64,000 nt of DNA from Streptomyces hygroscopicus. GTDB taxonomy: Bacteria; Actinomycetota; Actinomycetes; Streptomycetales; Streptomycetaceae. Shown piece by piece: positions 20,510 to 29,744 of the stretch. How positions within the stretch are numbered: position 1 is the first letter of the stretch; every line of letters starts with the position of its first letter. The notes under the pieces were generated by a model, which was given only the letters and a program-made list of their open reading frames with translations, searched no databases and was not told where the DNA came from. Where the stretch lies: the NCBI GenBank assembly GCA_002021875.1, contig CP018627.1, forward strand, positions 4,154,001 to 4,218,000, written 5' to 3'. Both the position numbers and the translations under genes were made by a program.

Positions 20510-21289
20510 CTAGTCCGTCAGCCCCGCCAGGTCGCGCAGCCGACGGGCCTGGGCGGCGCGCTCGGCGACGCGCTGGTCCTCGTAGGTGCGGTCCACGGCC
20601 CCCCGCAGCAGCGCCTTGGTCTCGATCACGGCGTCGCGGGGCGCGGCAAGAAGGGCCGCCGCCAGGTCCTGGACCGCGCCGTCGAGCTCGGCGGCGGGCA
20701 CCACGAGATTGGCGAGCCCGGTCCGCACGGCCTCCTCGGCATGGACGAAGCGCCCGGTCGCGCAGATCTCCAGCGCCCGGGCATATCCCACGAGCCCGAC
20801 CAGCGGATGGGTGCCGGTGAGGTCCGGCACCAGCCCGAGGCTGGTCTCGCGCATGGCGAACTGTGCGTCCTCCGCGCAGACCCGCAGATCACAGGCGAGC
20901 GCGAGCTGGAAACCAGCCCCGATGGCATGGCCCTGGACGGCGGCGATCGACACGATGTCGTTCCGCCGCCACCAGGTGAACGCCTGCTGGTACTCGGCGA
21001 TGGCGGCGTCCAGTTCGCTGTCGGAGCCGCGCCCCAGCTCGAGGAACGACGGCTCGCCGTCGAACCCCTCGGGCGTGAACGCCTGACGGTCCAGGCCCGC
21101 CGAGAAGGACTTGCCCTCGGCGCGCAGCACCACGATGCGCACGGTGCCCGGCACCAGCTTCCCCGCCTCGGCCAGCGCCCGCCACAGGGCGGGCGACTGG
21201 GCGTTGCGCTTCGCCGGGTTGGTCAGGGTCACCGTGGCGACCGTGTCATCGACGTCGAGCTGAACGCCGTCCTTGTCGAGCAGGGTCAC
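20510..21289 (-). CDS. Enoyl-CoA hydratase/isomerase family protein
   Basis: A 259-aa crotonase-fold protein. The oxyanion-hole segments are visible: GKSFSAGLDRQAF (first backbone NH region) and AVQGHAIGAGFQLALACDLRV (second). A Glu lies at the family position in MRETSLGLVPDLTG. The C-terminal part ALLRGAVDRTYEDQRVAERAAQ is the trimerisation helix region. The substrate is likely a short or medium acyl-CoA but cannot be told from sequence. GTG start at 21289. A 25-bp imperfect palindrome lies 17 bp upstream of the start. Confidence 0.9.
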   Translation of the reverse strand: MTLLDKDGVQLDVDDTVATVTLTNPAKRNAQSPALWRALAEAGKLVPGTVRIVVLRAEGKSFSAGLDRQAFTPEGFDGEPSFLELGRGSDSELDAAIAEYQQAFTWWRRNDIVSIAAVQGHAIGAGFQLALACDLRVCAEDAQFAMRETSLGLVPDLTGTHPLVGLVGYARALEICATGRFVHAEEAVRTGLANLVVPAAELDGAVQDLAAALLAAPRDAVIETKALLRGAVDRTYEDQRVAERAAQARRLRDLAGLTD

Positions 21290-21305
21290 AGGGGCCTCCG
21301 GTCGA

Positions 21306-21330
21306 GTGCGGTCAGTACAAGTGACTGCAC
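21306..21330 (-). promoter_or_regulatory. Candidate operator upstream of the enoyl-CoA hydratase gene
   Basis: GTGCGGTCA-7nt-TGACTGCAC has 8 of 9 arm positions matching. It sits 17 bp before the GTG start, the position expected for a repressor such as a TetR-type fatty-acid regulator (inference; no regulator gene is adjacent). Confidence 0.45.
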
Positions 21331-21414
21331 AGTAACCACCCGGCCGAACCGACGATCAGCCGGGTGGCACCCCTGTCCATGCCTGCTGATGATGACGGAG
21401 CACAGCGCGTGCGA

Positions 21415-21636
21415 TCAGGCCGTGGCGGCCTTCTTGCCTCGCGTCGCGCCACCGCGTCCCCGTAGGGAGACTCCGGATTCACTGAGCATCCGGTGAACGA
21501 ATCCATAGGAACGGCCGGTCTCCTCGGCCAGCGCCCGGATGCTCGCCCCGGAGTCGTACTTCTTCTTCAGGTCTGCCGCGAGCTTTTCGCGCGCGGCGCC
21601 GGTCACCCGGCTGCCCTTCTTCAGAGTCTCGGCCAC
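21415..21636 (-). CDS. Small helix-turn-helix protein, 73 aa
   Basis: The protein begins VAETLKKGSRVTGAAREKLAA and has a clear HTH: LKKKYDSGASIRALAEETGRSYGFVHRMLSESG, then a basic tail (LRGRGGATRGKK). It resembles a highly conserved actinomycete DNA-binding protein family, with a resolvase-type or Lsr2-C-like HTH. GTG at 21636 is chosen because GAGGAGG lies 6 bases upstream; the frame is open further upstream but lacks a better start. Targets are unknown. Confidence 0.85.
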   Translation of the reverse strand: MAETLKKGSRVTGAAREKLAADLKKKYDSGASIRALAEETGRSYGFVHRMLSESGVSLRGRGGATRGKKAATA

Positions 21637-22038
21637 CCGTGCCTCCTCATGGGAAGTGCGCTCTGGACTCTCATGATCACCCCTACAGAGCTTCCTGGCC
21701 ACCCATTCGGCAAGGTCTGTGGATGAAGGATTGCGGGAGATCGCGGCGCGACAGCCTTCGGAATCAAGGATTCCGGCGCTGTTCAACCTGACACTCTTTC
21801 GTGTTCATCGGCGAAGAGGCAGGTCAGGGCATACGTGAGCAAGGTCGCAGAGGTCCGGACCGGCGCACGGCACGTCGCGTGCGCCGGTGGCCCGCGACGC
21901 GCCGCGATACCAGCCGCTCTCACTCAGATGATGGATCACGCCTAGGCCGAATGATCTATGAGAAGGGCGTCGGAGCGGAGGAACCGAACTCTTGGGGCGG
22001 CGGCCGGAACGCCGCCCCGGCGCCGCCATCGGCCCTCG
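21637..22038. other. 402-bp intergenic stretch with promoter and terminator signals
   Basis: No gene is convincing here. It contains a perfect inverted repeat CGGAATC-AAG-GATTCCG at 21759-21775, about 120 bp upstream of the HTH gene start and a possible operator, and the ABC-F terminator at 21994-22018. The middle part (21840-21960) shows nothing I can name. Confidence 0.5.
21994..22018 (-). terminator. Terminator-like hairpin after ABC-F gene
   Basis: GGGGCGGCG-7nt-CGCCGCCCC is a perfect 9-bp stem, 21 bases after the ABC-F stop on the minus strand. Confidence 0.7.
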
Positions 22039-23637
22039 TCAGGCGAGCGCGACGAGGTCCGCGTACGCCTCGCCCCACAGATCCTCGACACCGTCCGGAA
22101 GCAGAATGATCCGCTCCGGCTGCAGCGCGTCGACGGCGCCCTCGTCGTGGGTCACCAGCACCACCGCACCGGCGAAGGTGCGCAGCGCGCCGAGGATCTC
22201 CTCGCGGCTGGCCGGGTCGAGGTTGTTGGTGGGCTCGTCCAGGAGCAGCACATTGGCCGAGGAGACCACCAGGGTGGCCAGCGCGAGCCGGGTCTTCTCA
22301 CCGCCGGAGAGCACTCCGGCCGGCTTGTCCACGTCGTCGCCGGAGAACAGGAACGACCCAAGCGTCTTACGGATGTCGACCAGGTCCAGATCCGGGGCGG
22401 CGGAGCGCATGTTCTCCAGGACGGTGCGGTCCGGGTCGAGCGTCTCGTGCTCCTGCGCGTAGTAGCCCAGCTTCAGCCCGTGGCCGGGGGTCACCTCGCC
22501 GGTGTCGGGCTTCTCGACCCCGGCCAGCAGCCGCAGCAGGGTCGTCTTACCGGCGCCGTTCAGCCCCAGGATGACGACCCGGGACCCCTTGTCGACGGCC
22601 AGGTCCACATCGGTGAAGATCTCCAGCGAGCCGTACGACTTCGACAGCCCCTCCGCGGTCAGCGGGGTCTTGCCGCACGGTGCCGGGTCGGGGAAGCGGA
22701 GCTTGGCGACCTTGTCGCTCTGCCGGACGTCGTCCAGTCCGGCCAGCAGCCGCTCGGCACGGCGGGCCATGTTCTGCGCGGCCACGGTCTTGGTCGCCTT
22801 GGCGCGCATCTTGTCGGCCTGCGAGTTGAGCGCCGCGGCCTTCTTCTCGGCGTTGGCGCGCTCGCGCTTGCGGCGCTTCTCATCCGCCTCGCGCTGGGCC
22901 TGGTAGAGCTTCCAGCCCATGTTGTAGATGTCGATCACCGAGCGGTTGGCGTCCAGATAGAAGACCTTGTTGACGACCGTCTCGACGAGGTCGACATCGT
23001 GGGAGATCACGATGAAGCCGCCGCTGTAGGTCTTGAGGTAGTCCCGCAGCCAGGTGATCGAGTCGGCGTCGAGGTGGTTGGTGGGCTCGTCCAGCAGCAT
23101 GATGTCGGAGTCCGAGAAGAGGATCCGGGCCAGCTCGACCCGGCGCCGCTGACCGCCGGAGAGCGTATGGAGCGGCTGGCCCAGCACCCGGTCGGGCAGG
23201 CCGAGGCTGGCGGCGAAGGTCGCGGCCTCCGCCTCGGCGGCGTATCCGCCCTTGGTGAGGAACTCGGTCTCCAGGCGCTCGTACTTCTTCATCGCGCGCT
23301 CGCGGGTGGCGCCCTTGCCGTTGGCCATCCGGTCCTCGTTCTCGCGCATCTTGCGGAGCACGGAGTCGAGGTCGCGGGCCGAGAGGATGCGGTCGCGGGC
23401 GAGGACGTCGAGATCGCCGGTGCGCGGGTCCTGCGGGAGGTAGCCGACCTGACCGGAGCGGGTGATGGTGCCGGCGGTCGGGATGCCCTCACCGGCCAGG
23501 CACTTGGTGAGCGTGGTCTTGCCCGCGCCGTTACGGCCGACCAGGCCGATGCGGTCGCCCTTGGCGATACGGAAGGAAGCGGACTCGATGAGGACGCGAG
23601 CGCCGGCACGCAGCTCGACGCCGGAGGCGGTGATCAC
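22039..23637 (-). CDS. ABC-F family ATP-binding protein
   Basis: A 532-aa soluble protein with two ABC ATPase domains and no membrane domain. Domain 1 (about 1-250): Walker A GRNGAGKTTLTK, signature LSGGQRRRVELA, Walker B IMLLDEPTNHLD. The linker (about 250-325) is highly charged and helical (DEKRRKRERANAEKKAAALN), the P-site tRNA-interaction motif of ABC-F proteins. Domain 2 (about 325-532): GLNGAGKTTLLR, LSGGEKTRLALA, VLLLDEPTNNLD. ABC-F factors act on the ribosome to relieve stalling or confer antibiotic resistance; the substrate antibiotic, if any, is not visible. GTG at 23637 has AGGAG 8 bases upstream. A 7-residue leader peptide precedes it. Confidence 0.93.
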   Translation of the reverse strand: MITASGVELRAGARVLIESASFRIAKGDRIGLVGRNGAGKTTLTKCLAGEGIPTAGTITRSGQVGYLPQDPRTGDLDVLARDRILSARDLDSVLRKMRENEDRMANGKGATRERAMKKYERLETEFLTKGGYAAEAEAATFAASLGLPDRVLGQPLHTLSGGQRRRVELARILFSDSDIMLLDEPTNHLDADSITWLRDYLKTYSGGFIVISHDVDLVETVVNKVFYLDANRSVIDIYNMGWKLYQAQREADEKRRKRERANAEKKAAALNSQADKMRAKATKTVAAQNMARRAERLLAGLDDVRQSDKVAKLRFPDPAPCGKTPLTAEGLSKSYGSLEIFTDVDLAVDKGSRVVILGLNGAGKTTLLRLLAGVEKPDTGEVTPGHGLKLGYYAQEHETLDPDRTVLENMRSAAPDLDLVDIRKTLGSFLFSGDDVDKPAGVLSGGEKTRLALATLVVSSANVLLLDEPTNNLDPASREEILGALRTFAGAVVLVTHDEGAVDALQPERIILLPDGVEDLWGEAYADLVALA

Positions 23638-23697
23638 GGGAATTACTCCTGGGCAGGGTGGACGGCGGACGGGACGGACGAGAGCGGCCGACGCCGT

Positions 23698-23721
23698 CTA
23701 ATGCACGAGGAGAATTGCCAT
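23698..23721 (-). CDS. Candidate leader peptide MAILLVH upstream of ABC-F
   Basis: An eight-codon reading frame, ATG to TAG, encodes MAILLVH. It lies 60 bp upstream of the ABC-F start. The -10-like hexamer TAAACT on the minus strand at 23733-23728 places the expected transcription start at or next to the ATG, so the peptide would be made from a leaderless transcript. Short leader peptides upstream of ABC-F and other ribosome-protection genes are a known attenuation device. Whether this one works that way is inference. Confidence 0.55.
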   Translation of the reverse strand: MAILLVH

Positions 23722-23759
23722 GCGGCTAGTTTAGCGGTGCGGGCAAGTCGTTTTCCCCC

Positions 23760-23791
23760 GGCCTTACGGCCCTCGCCGCGACCTTACGGTC
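23760..23791 (-). promoter_or_regulatory. Pair of 12-bp palindromes upstream of the ABC-F leader
   Basis: GGCCTTACGGCC at 23760-23771 and GACCTTACGGTC at 23780-23791 are near-identical short palindromes whose centres are 20 bp apart, two turns of DNA. They lie directly upstream of the putative leader promoter. They could be a dimer-of-dimers operator, or part of the terminator of the upstream gene. Confidence 0.4.
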
Positions 23792-23868
23792 TTCCCCATG
23801 GTCTCCCGTGGCGGCCGCTCTCCTCTCCCCCGCGGCCGCTCCCCCTCGGGCCCGGCCGTGTGAACCTG

Positions 23869-25338
23869 TCAAGCCCCGCCCGTGTGCACCTGGAAGGCCG
23901 CCCGGCGCACCGCCTTGGCCAGGGCCGGATCGGGGTGGGCGGCGGCCAGCGCCACCAGGACCTGCACGGTGCGGGGATGCCCCACGGCCCGTACCTCCTC
24001 CAGCAGCGCGGGCACGGTGCCCTGGACGGCGGACTCCAGGTGGCGGACGAGCAGCGGGCTCTCCCCGTGGTCGGAGATGGCCGCGGCGGTGTCCACCCAC
24101 AGCCAGGTGGCCTCCTCGCGGGTGAGCGCGTCCAGCGCCTCGTCCGGGTCGGCGCCCTCGTGCTCGGCCAGCCACAGAAGCGCGTACGGCCGCAGGCACG
24201 ATTCGTCGACGACGGCCCGTACGGCGGGCTCGGCGGGCGCTCCGACGACGCGCAGCGCCTCGAAGGCGAGCCCGCGCAGCAGCGCGTCGTCGCCGCGCGC
24301 CGCCTCGATCAGCTCGGTGACGGCGCTGCCGACGGGGCGGGCGGCCAGCCAGGCCCGGTACTCGGCGCGGGCGGGGCCCGGGGTGAGGCCCGCACAGCCG
24401 CGCAGCATGTCGGCGGCGGGCTGCTCGATGTTCCCGGCCGGGCTCTGGGCGGCGACGCAGATCTGCTCCAGCTTGACCCACACCGCCCAATTGCCGAGCG
24501 CGGACAGCTCGGCCTCCCGGCTGTCGCCCTTGGCGTCGTCGGCCGCGCTCCCGGCGCCCTCCGGCCCGTCTTGGGACTCCTCCCGTACGGTGAGCGCCCC
24601 GACGGACGAGAGGGCGTCCAGGACCCAGTCGAGCAGCCCCTCCAGCGTGGCGGTGTCCTCGGCGTCGTCGGGGCTCCCGGCGCCCCGCGCGGGCTCCTGG
24701 GGCTCCGTGGCGTCCCGGAGCTCCGCGGCGTCCTGGGGGACCTCGCACCGCTCGGTGCGCAGCTCGGCGACCCGCTGCCGGAGCATGTCCAGCAGGGCGG
24801 AGATCTGCATGGGGCCGGCCGAGAGCTGCAGCAGCGAGAGCAGCTGCGGTACGGCCTCGACGACCTCCGCGACCGCCGTCGGCTCGGCCGCCGCCGGGGC
24901 GGGGCAGGCCAGGGACCATGCGTCGAGGAGCGCGACCCAGCCGCGCAGCACGGCGCTGTCGTCCCGGTCCCACGCCTGCAGCCGCCAGCCGGGGCGGGTG
25001 GTGCCCGCGTGGTGCTCGATGAGGCCGATGAGGCGGGCGCGGTCCCAGTCGCTCCGCACCTCCGGTTCGCTCAGCCCGAGCGCGGCGGCGGCGCGGGCGG
25101 CGGCCTCGTCGGACAGCGCGCCGGGAGCGCCGTGCTCGGCCGCGGCCCAGTGGGCGACCGCCACGGCCCCGGTGAGCCCCGCCCTGGCCCGCCGGGCCAG
25201 CTCCGCCGGGGGCGGAGTGCCCTCCGGCGGGCGGGGCGCCGGTCTTGAGCCGCGGTTCACCGCGGGCCGGCGGGCGGTGGCCATCGGCCGGTTGCGGACG
25301 AGTCGGAGCCGGGAGTCGCGCGGAGTACGGGACGTCAC
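23869..25338 (-). CDS. Unknown protein with helical repeats, 489 aa
   Basis: I do not recognise the family. GTG at 25338 starts VTSRTPRDSRLRLV, then a basic, Pro-rich leader. The rest is largely alpha-helical and Ala/Leu-rich. Segments such as AEPTAVAEVVEAVPQLLSLL, ALLRGLAFEALRVVGAPAEP and LLVRHLESAVQGTVPALLEEV look like HEAT-type helical pairs. An acidic insert lies around residues 225-290 (EPQEPARGAGSPDDAEDTAT, DDAKGDSREAE). No signal peptide or transmembrane helix. Tandem with the ABC-F gene but with a 147-bp gap to its leader. Confidence 0.65.
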   Translation of the reverse strand: MTSRTPRDSRLRLVRNRPMATARRPAVNRGSRPAPRPPEGTPPPAELARRARAGLTGAVAVAHWAAAEHGAPGALSDEAAARAAAALGLSEPEVRSDWDRARLIGLIEHHAGTTRPGWRLQAWDRDDSAVLRGWVALLDAWSLACPAPAAAEPTAVAEVVEAVPQLLSLLQLSAGPMQISALLDMLRQRVAELRTERCEVPQDAAELRDATEPQEPARGAGSPDDAEDTATLEGLLDWVLDALSSVGALTVREESQDGPEGAGSAADDAKGDSREAELSALGNWAVWVKLEQICVAAQSPAGNIEQPAADMLRGCAGLTPGPARAEYRAWLAARPVGSAVTELIEAARGDDALLRGLAFEALRVVGAPAEPAVRAVVDESCLRPYALLWLAEHEGADPDEALDALTREEATWLWVDTAAAISDHGESPLLVRHLESAVQGTVPALLEEVRAVGHPRTVQVLVALAAAHPDPALAKAVRRAAFQVHTGGA

Positions 25339-25494
25339 GGAAGCAGTCTCGCCGTTGACGGCCCGAAAGCCCAATCGGCACCCGTCCGGCGGTCGCCGCG
25401 AACGGTTCGCGCCATCTTACGGACGCTCGCGCCACCGCCCCGCGAACGCTTCCCGCGCCGTCTCGCACGCGCTTCCGCGATCGCCTTACGGGCG

Positions 25495-26622
25495 CTACAG
25501 GAGCGGTATCAGAAAGCGCCGCAGAGCCTCCTCGTACCCCTTGGGGTCCGCGTTCCACATGGCCGCGTGCGGGGCCCGCCGCACCGTGTGAAGGGTGACC
25601 AGGTCGCGTCTGCGGTCGGCGAATTCGCGCGAGGCGTGCCACGGCGCGAGGGTGTCGTCGGGGCCGTGGGCGACGAGCGTGGGCACGGACAACCGCTCGG
25701 GATCGGCCACCTCCGGAAGCACGCTGTCGTGGAGCCCGGTGCGCCCCTCGGCGGCCCGCAGGGCGAGTGGGAGCAGCGGCGCGGGGATGCCGCGGGCCGC
25801 GGCGAGGGCGCGCAGGGTGGCCTGCCAGTCGAGCACCGGGGAGTCCAGGACGAGGCCGAGGACGCGGTGGCGCAGCGCGGAGTTCGCGGCGGCGTGGAGG
25901 GCCATCGAGGCGCCGATGGACCAGCCGTGCAGCACGATCCCGGTGGCCCCGTACGCCACCGCGTAGCGGAGGGCCGCGTCCAGGTCGCGCCATTCGGTGT
26001 CGCCGAGGTGGGATATGCCGTCCTTGGGCCGGGGGGCGCCGGGGTCCCCGCGGTAGGCGAGGTCGAGCACCGGCACCCGCAGCTTCCGCAGGAAGGGCAT
26101 GACGACCATAGGGTGCTCACGGGTGGTGCCGAGGCCATGGGTGGTGATCACCCATGTGGAGCGTTCGCCGGGGATGAACCAGGCGGGCAGCGGGCCGAGT
26201 TCGCCGGGCACGTCGACGTCGGCGTGGTCGATGCCGAGCGCGTCCCGCGGATTGCCGATGTACACCTGGGGGGTCAGCCGCACCCGGGTGCCGGGGGTGA
26301 GGTCGCCGTGGGTGACCCGCTCCAGGCGGCGCACCACGCAGTCGGCGGGGTGCGGGGCGTCCTCGATGACGGGGCCGACGACGGCGTGGCAGGAGCGGCC
26401 GGTAAGGCCGTAGACACCGGGGCGCAGCGAGGCGAGCGAGCGGGTCAGGGTGATCTGGCCGGCCGCCGTCGCGTGCACGGTGAGCGGGGGCTCGTTCGGC
26501 AGCGGACGGTCGGGGGCCGGTTTCAGCGCAGCATCGGTGGCGTACCGTCCGGCCGCCACCGCGGCCACGCCGGCACTCAGCAAGGTGGTGGCGGCCGCGA
26601 CCGCCGTTGTCCGCAGACGCAT
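25495..26622 (-). CDS. Alpha/beta hydrolase with N-terminal membrane anchor
   Basis: A 375-aa protein. The N terminus (MRLRTTAVAAATTLLSAGVAAVAAG) is a signal anchor or uncleaved signal. The hydrolase fold covers about residues 130-370: the nucleophile elbow HGWSIGAS with Ser235, the acid in VAHGPDDTLAP and the His in RRAPHAAMW. The domain before it (VTHGDLTPGTRVRLTPQVYIG) is a small beta-rich region. Probable esterase or lipase acting at the outer face of the membrane. The substrate is unknown. It is followed by a 156-bp gap and then the unknown helical-repeat gene. Confidence 0.88.
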   Translation of the reverse strand: MRLRTTAVAAATTLLSAGVAAVAAGRYATDAALKPAPDRPLPNEPPLTVHATAAGQITLTRSLASLRPGVYGLTGRSCHAVVGPVIEDAPHPADCVVRRLERVTHGDLTPGTRVRLTPQVYIGNPRDALGIDHADVDVPGELGPLPAWFIPGERSTWVITTHGLGTTREHPMVVMPFLRKLRVPVLDLAYRGDPGAPRPKDGISHLGDTEWRDLDAALRYAVAYGATGIVLHGWSIGASMALHAAANSALRHRVLGLVLDSPVLDWQATLRALAAARGIPAPLLPLALRAAEGRTGLHDSVLPEVADPERLSVPTLVAHGPDDTLAPWHASREFADRRRDLVTLHTVRRAPHAAMWNADPKGYEEALRRFLIPLL

Positions 26623-26697
26623 CCCTCCCAGTGTGGGCGGGGAGGCGGCCCCCGGCCAGCGGGCGTACCCGGCCGGGTGACCGTACGGCCGGGGCGC

Positions 26698-26760
26698 GTG
26701 CGGTGCGGGGCCGGACGGGTGCGGTGCGGGGCCGGGCGCGTGCGGTGCGGGGCCGGGCGG
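26698..26760. repeat. 21-bp tandem repeat, three units
   Basis: GTGCGGTGCGGGGCCGG(A/G)CG starts at 26698, 26719 and 26740, with a broken fourth copy at 26761. It fills the gap between the hydrolase start and the aldolase stop. Confidence 0.9.
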
Positions 26761-26773
26761 GTGCCCGGCGGGC

Positions 26774-27460
26774 TCAGCTCGGCTGGCCGTAGCCGCTGAG
26801 CTTGTCCGCGGCCCGCCGCAACTCGTCCGGCGGGATCAGGGAGGGAGTGCGGCCGGGGACGGAGACCGCGGTGAGCCAGACCCGGCACATCCATTCGAGC
26901 TGGGCGGTGCGGTCGTAGGCCTGGTCCAGGGTGGCGCCGTGGACGACGGTGCCGTGGTTGCGCAGCAGACAGCCGCTGCGGTCGCGCAGCGCCTCGATCA
27001 TGGCGTCGGCCAGTTCGTCCGTTCCGTAGAGCGCGTAGGCCGCGACGCGGACCGGTCCGCCGAGGGCCGCGGTCATGTAGTGGATCGCGGGGAGCTCGTC
27101 GACGAGCGTGGAGACGGCCGTGGCGTGGACGGCGTGGGTGTGGACCACGGCCTGGGCGTCGGTCTCCCGGTAGACGGCCAGGTGCATGGGCAGCTCGCTG
27201 GTCGGCTCGAGCGTGCCGAGGACCTGTTGTCCGTCGAGGTCGACGGCGACGGCGTCCCGTGGGCCGAGCCGGTCGTAAGGGACGCCGCTCGGGGTCACCA
27301 GGACGGTGTCGCCGACCCGGGCCGAGACATTGCCCGAGGTGCCGACGACCAGGCCGTCGGCGGTGGTTCTGCGGGCCGTTCTCACCACCTGGGTCCATGC
27401 CTGCCGCAGGGGATGGGTCAGCCGCGGCTGCGGCTGCCGCGTGGATCGCGACTGGGTCAT
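26774..27460 (-). CDS. Class II aldolase/adducin family protein
   Basis: A 228-aa protein of the L-fuculose-phosphate aldolase type. Seen: GTSGNVSARVGDTVLVTPSG (phosphate-binding loop), TSELPMHLAVYRE (with the catalytic Glu), the zinc ligands in VVHTHAVHATAV (His107, His109) and the third ligand in RNHGTVVHGATLDQAYDRT (His169). The likely reaction is reversible cleavage of a sugar phosphate to dihydroxyacetone phosphate and an aldehyde; the specific sugar is not evident. It is the first gene of a minus-strand pair with the hydrolase. Confidence 0.92.
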   Translation of the reverse strand: MTQSRSTRQPQPRLTHPLRQAWTQVVRTARRTTADGLVVGTSGNVSARVGDTVLVTPSGVPYDRLGPRDAVAVDLDGQQVLGTLEPTSELPMHLAVYRETDAQAVVHTHAVHATAVSTLVDELPAIHYMTAALGGPVRVAAYALYGTDELADAMIEALRDRSGCLLRNHGTVVHGATLDQAYDRTAQLEWMCRVWLTAVSVPGRTPSLIPPDELRRAADKLSGYGQPS

Positions 27461-27810
27461 CTGCCCTCACCTCCGAGGCCCGATCCTCCCAGGCGTCCGG
27501 CGGCCGGGTGATGGCGGGACCGGAAGGGGCGCGCCGCTTGTCTACGACCGCGCCTCGTGGGCAGCCGCCTCCGTGCGGGTGAACGAGGGTGAACGGCGGG
27601 CGGCCGCGGGGCCGGTCCCGGGGCCTCCTCCGGCGGTCCTCGATCGAGGCTCAACTCCCGTACGACATGGGAAAGTAGGCGTGAATTCATCAGGCTTTAG
27701 CACTCCCGCAACCACGTCACCCTGATGCCCCACTCAGTTCATCTTCCGTTCACCCTGTTTCCTTACGTTCACCGTGCCACTAACGACCTTCGAACTGATT
27801 GACCGGGTGT
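27461..27810. promoter_or_regulatory. 350-bp intergenic region with PHO boxes
   Basis: This divergent region separates the aldolase gene from the PiT transporter gene. It holds PhoP-type direct repeats near the transporter (27737-27776) and two further GGTGAAC half-sites in reverse orientation at 27578-27594, spaced 10 bp. No gene is seen. Confidence 0.6.
27737..27776 (+). promoter_or_regulatory. PHO box (PhoP-binding direct repeats)
   Basis: Direct repeat units GTTCATCTTCC at 27737 and GTTCACCCTGT at 27748 are exactly 11 bp apart, and GTTCACCGTG recurs at 27767. This matches the Streptomyces PhoP consensus unit (GTTCACC core, 11-nt period) and sits 35-75 bp before the PiT start. Confidence 0.8.
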
Positions 27811-29091
<1,281 letters not shown>

Positions 29092-29104
29092 GGAGCCACG
29101 GAAT

Positions 29105-29353
29105 ATGAGCATCGACTGGGCGGCACTCGGCCAGGTCTTCGGCGTCAGCCTCGTGGTGACGGTCGGCATGGTGGGCGTCTTCACCCTGGGCATCCTCGGG
29201 ACGTCCCGTAAGGCGGCCCCGGAGCAGGGCGGCGCGGCCGCCGTGTCCGGTGGCACGGTCGGCGCCTCCGCGCTCGCTCGCACCGGCGCGTACACCTGCT
29301 TCGCGCTGTGCGCCGCGGCCGTGGCGTACGGCATCTATCTGATCGTCGCCTGA
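29105..29353 (+). CDS. Small membrane protein linked to PiT transporter, 82 aa
   Basis: It has two transmembrane helices (VFGVSLVVTVGMVGVFTLGIL and YTCFALCAAAVAYGIYLIV) separated by a polar loop (TSRKAAPEQGGAAAVSGGTV). In other streptomycetes a protein of this kind follows the PiT gene. It may be a transporter subunit or regulator; no motif shows which. The start is preceded by GGAG in AAGGAGCCACGGAAT. Confidence 0.85.
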   Translation: MSIDWAALGQVFGVSLVVTVGMVGVFTLGILGTSRKAAPEQGGAAAVSGGTVGASALARTGAYTCFALCAAAVAYGIYLIVA

Positions 29354-29376
29354 GGCTCGCGTCCTCATCGACCCAC

Positions 29377-29423
29377 CGGCCGCCGGATGGTGGCGCTGAC
29401 CAGCGCCGACCGTCCGGCGGCCG
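29377..29423 (+). terminator. Two-tier terminator hairpin after the PiT operon
   Basis: Perfect 11-bp outer arms (CGGCCGCCGGA at 29377-29387, complement at 29413-29423) enclose a second perfect hairpin GGCGCT-GACC-AGCGCC at 29392-29407. Confidence 0.8.
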
Positions 29424-29519
29424 CCTCGAGTGCGGCCGCGTCTGTGGGGCTCGGCACACTCGGGCGTCATGGGTCATATGCGAGTTGACGGCCATTCGCG
29501 GCCCATGGTGGACTTCCCG

Positions 29520-29705
29520 AGCCAAACGGCGGCAGGAGAGGAAGCCGGTGAGAATCCGGCGCGGTCCCGCCACTGTCACCGGGGAGCACTCTCCCATCGC
29601 CTGTATGGGGTCACGGCTCGACCGTACGGTTGCTTTCGTACGCGGGGCTGGAAGACCGGGAGGGGTGCGGATCCGGGAGCCAGGAGACTTTCACCGCCGG
29701 TCACG
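29520..29705 (+). promoter_or_regulatory. Cobalamin (B12) riboswitch
   Basis: The conserved core is clear: GGAAGCCGGTGAGAATCCGG at about 29540, GGTCCCGCCACTGT ending at 29576, and the B12 box AGCCAGGAGAC at 29678-29688. A closing stem CGGCGG (29527-29532) with CCGCCG (29694-29699) fits P1. It should shut off the downstream cobalamin operon when adenosylcobalamin is plentiful, by hiding a ribosome site or by termination. Confidence 0.92.
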
Positions 29706-29744
29706 TCGAACCAGGGCGCGGACCCTGAGTGAGGACATACCGCC

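Larger units (their letters stand above)
29354..29744. other. Intergenic region: PiT terminator and B12 leader
   Basis: The 391-base gap contains a strong terminator (29377-29423), the cobalamin riboswitch (about 29520-29705) and the ribosome site of a 38-codon leader ORF. No other gene is seen. Confidence 0.7.

Noticed and set aside
21840..21960. Possible small RNA or tRNA in the HTH/ABC-F gap
   Set aside because: No cloverleaf, anticodon arm or promoter-terminator pair could be drawn.
21958..25248. A 1096-codon plus-strand frame over the ABC-F and unknown protein genes
   Set aside because: It is antisense to the ABC-F Walker motifs and shows the biased composition of a GC-rich shadow frame.
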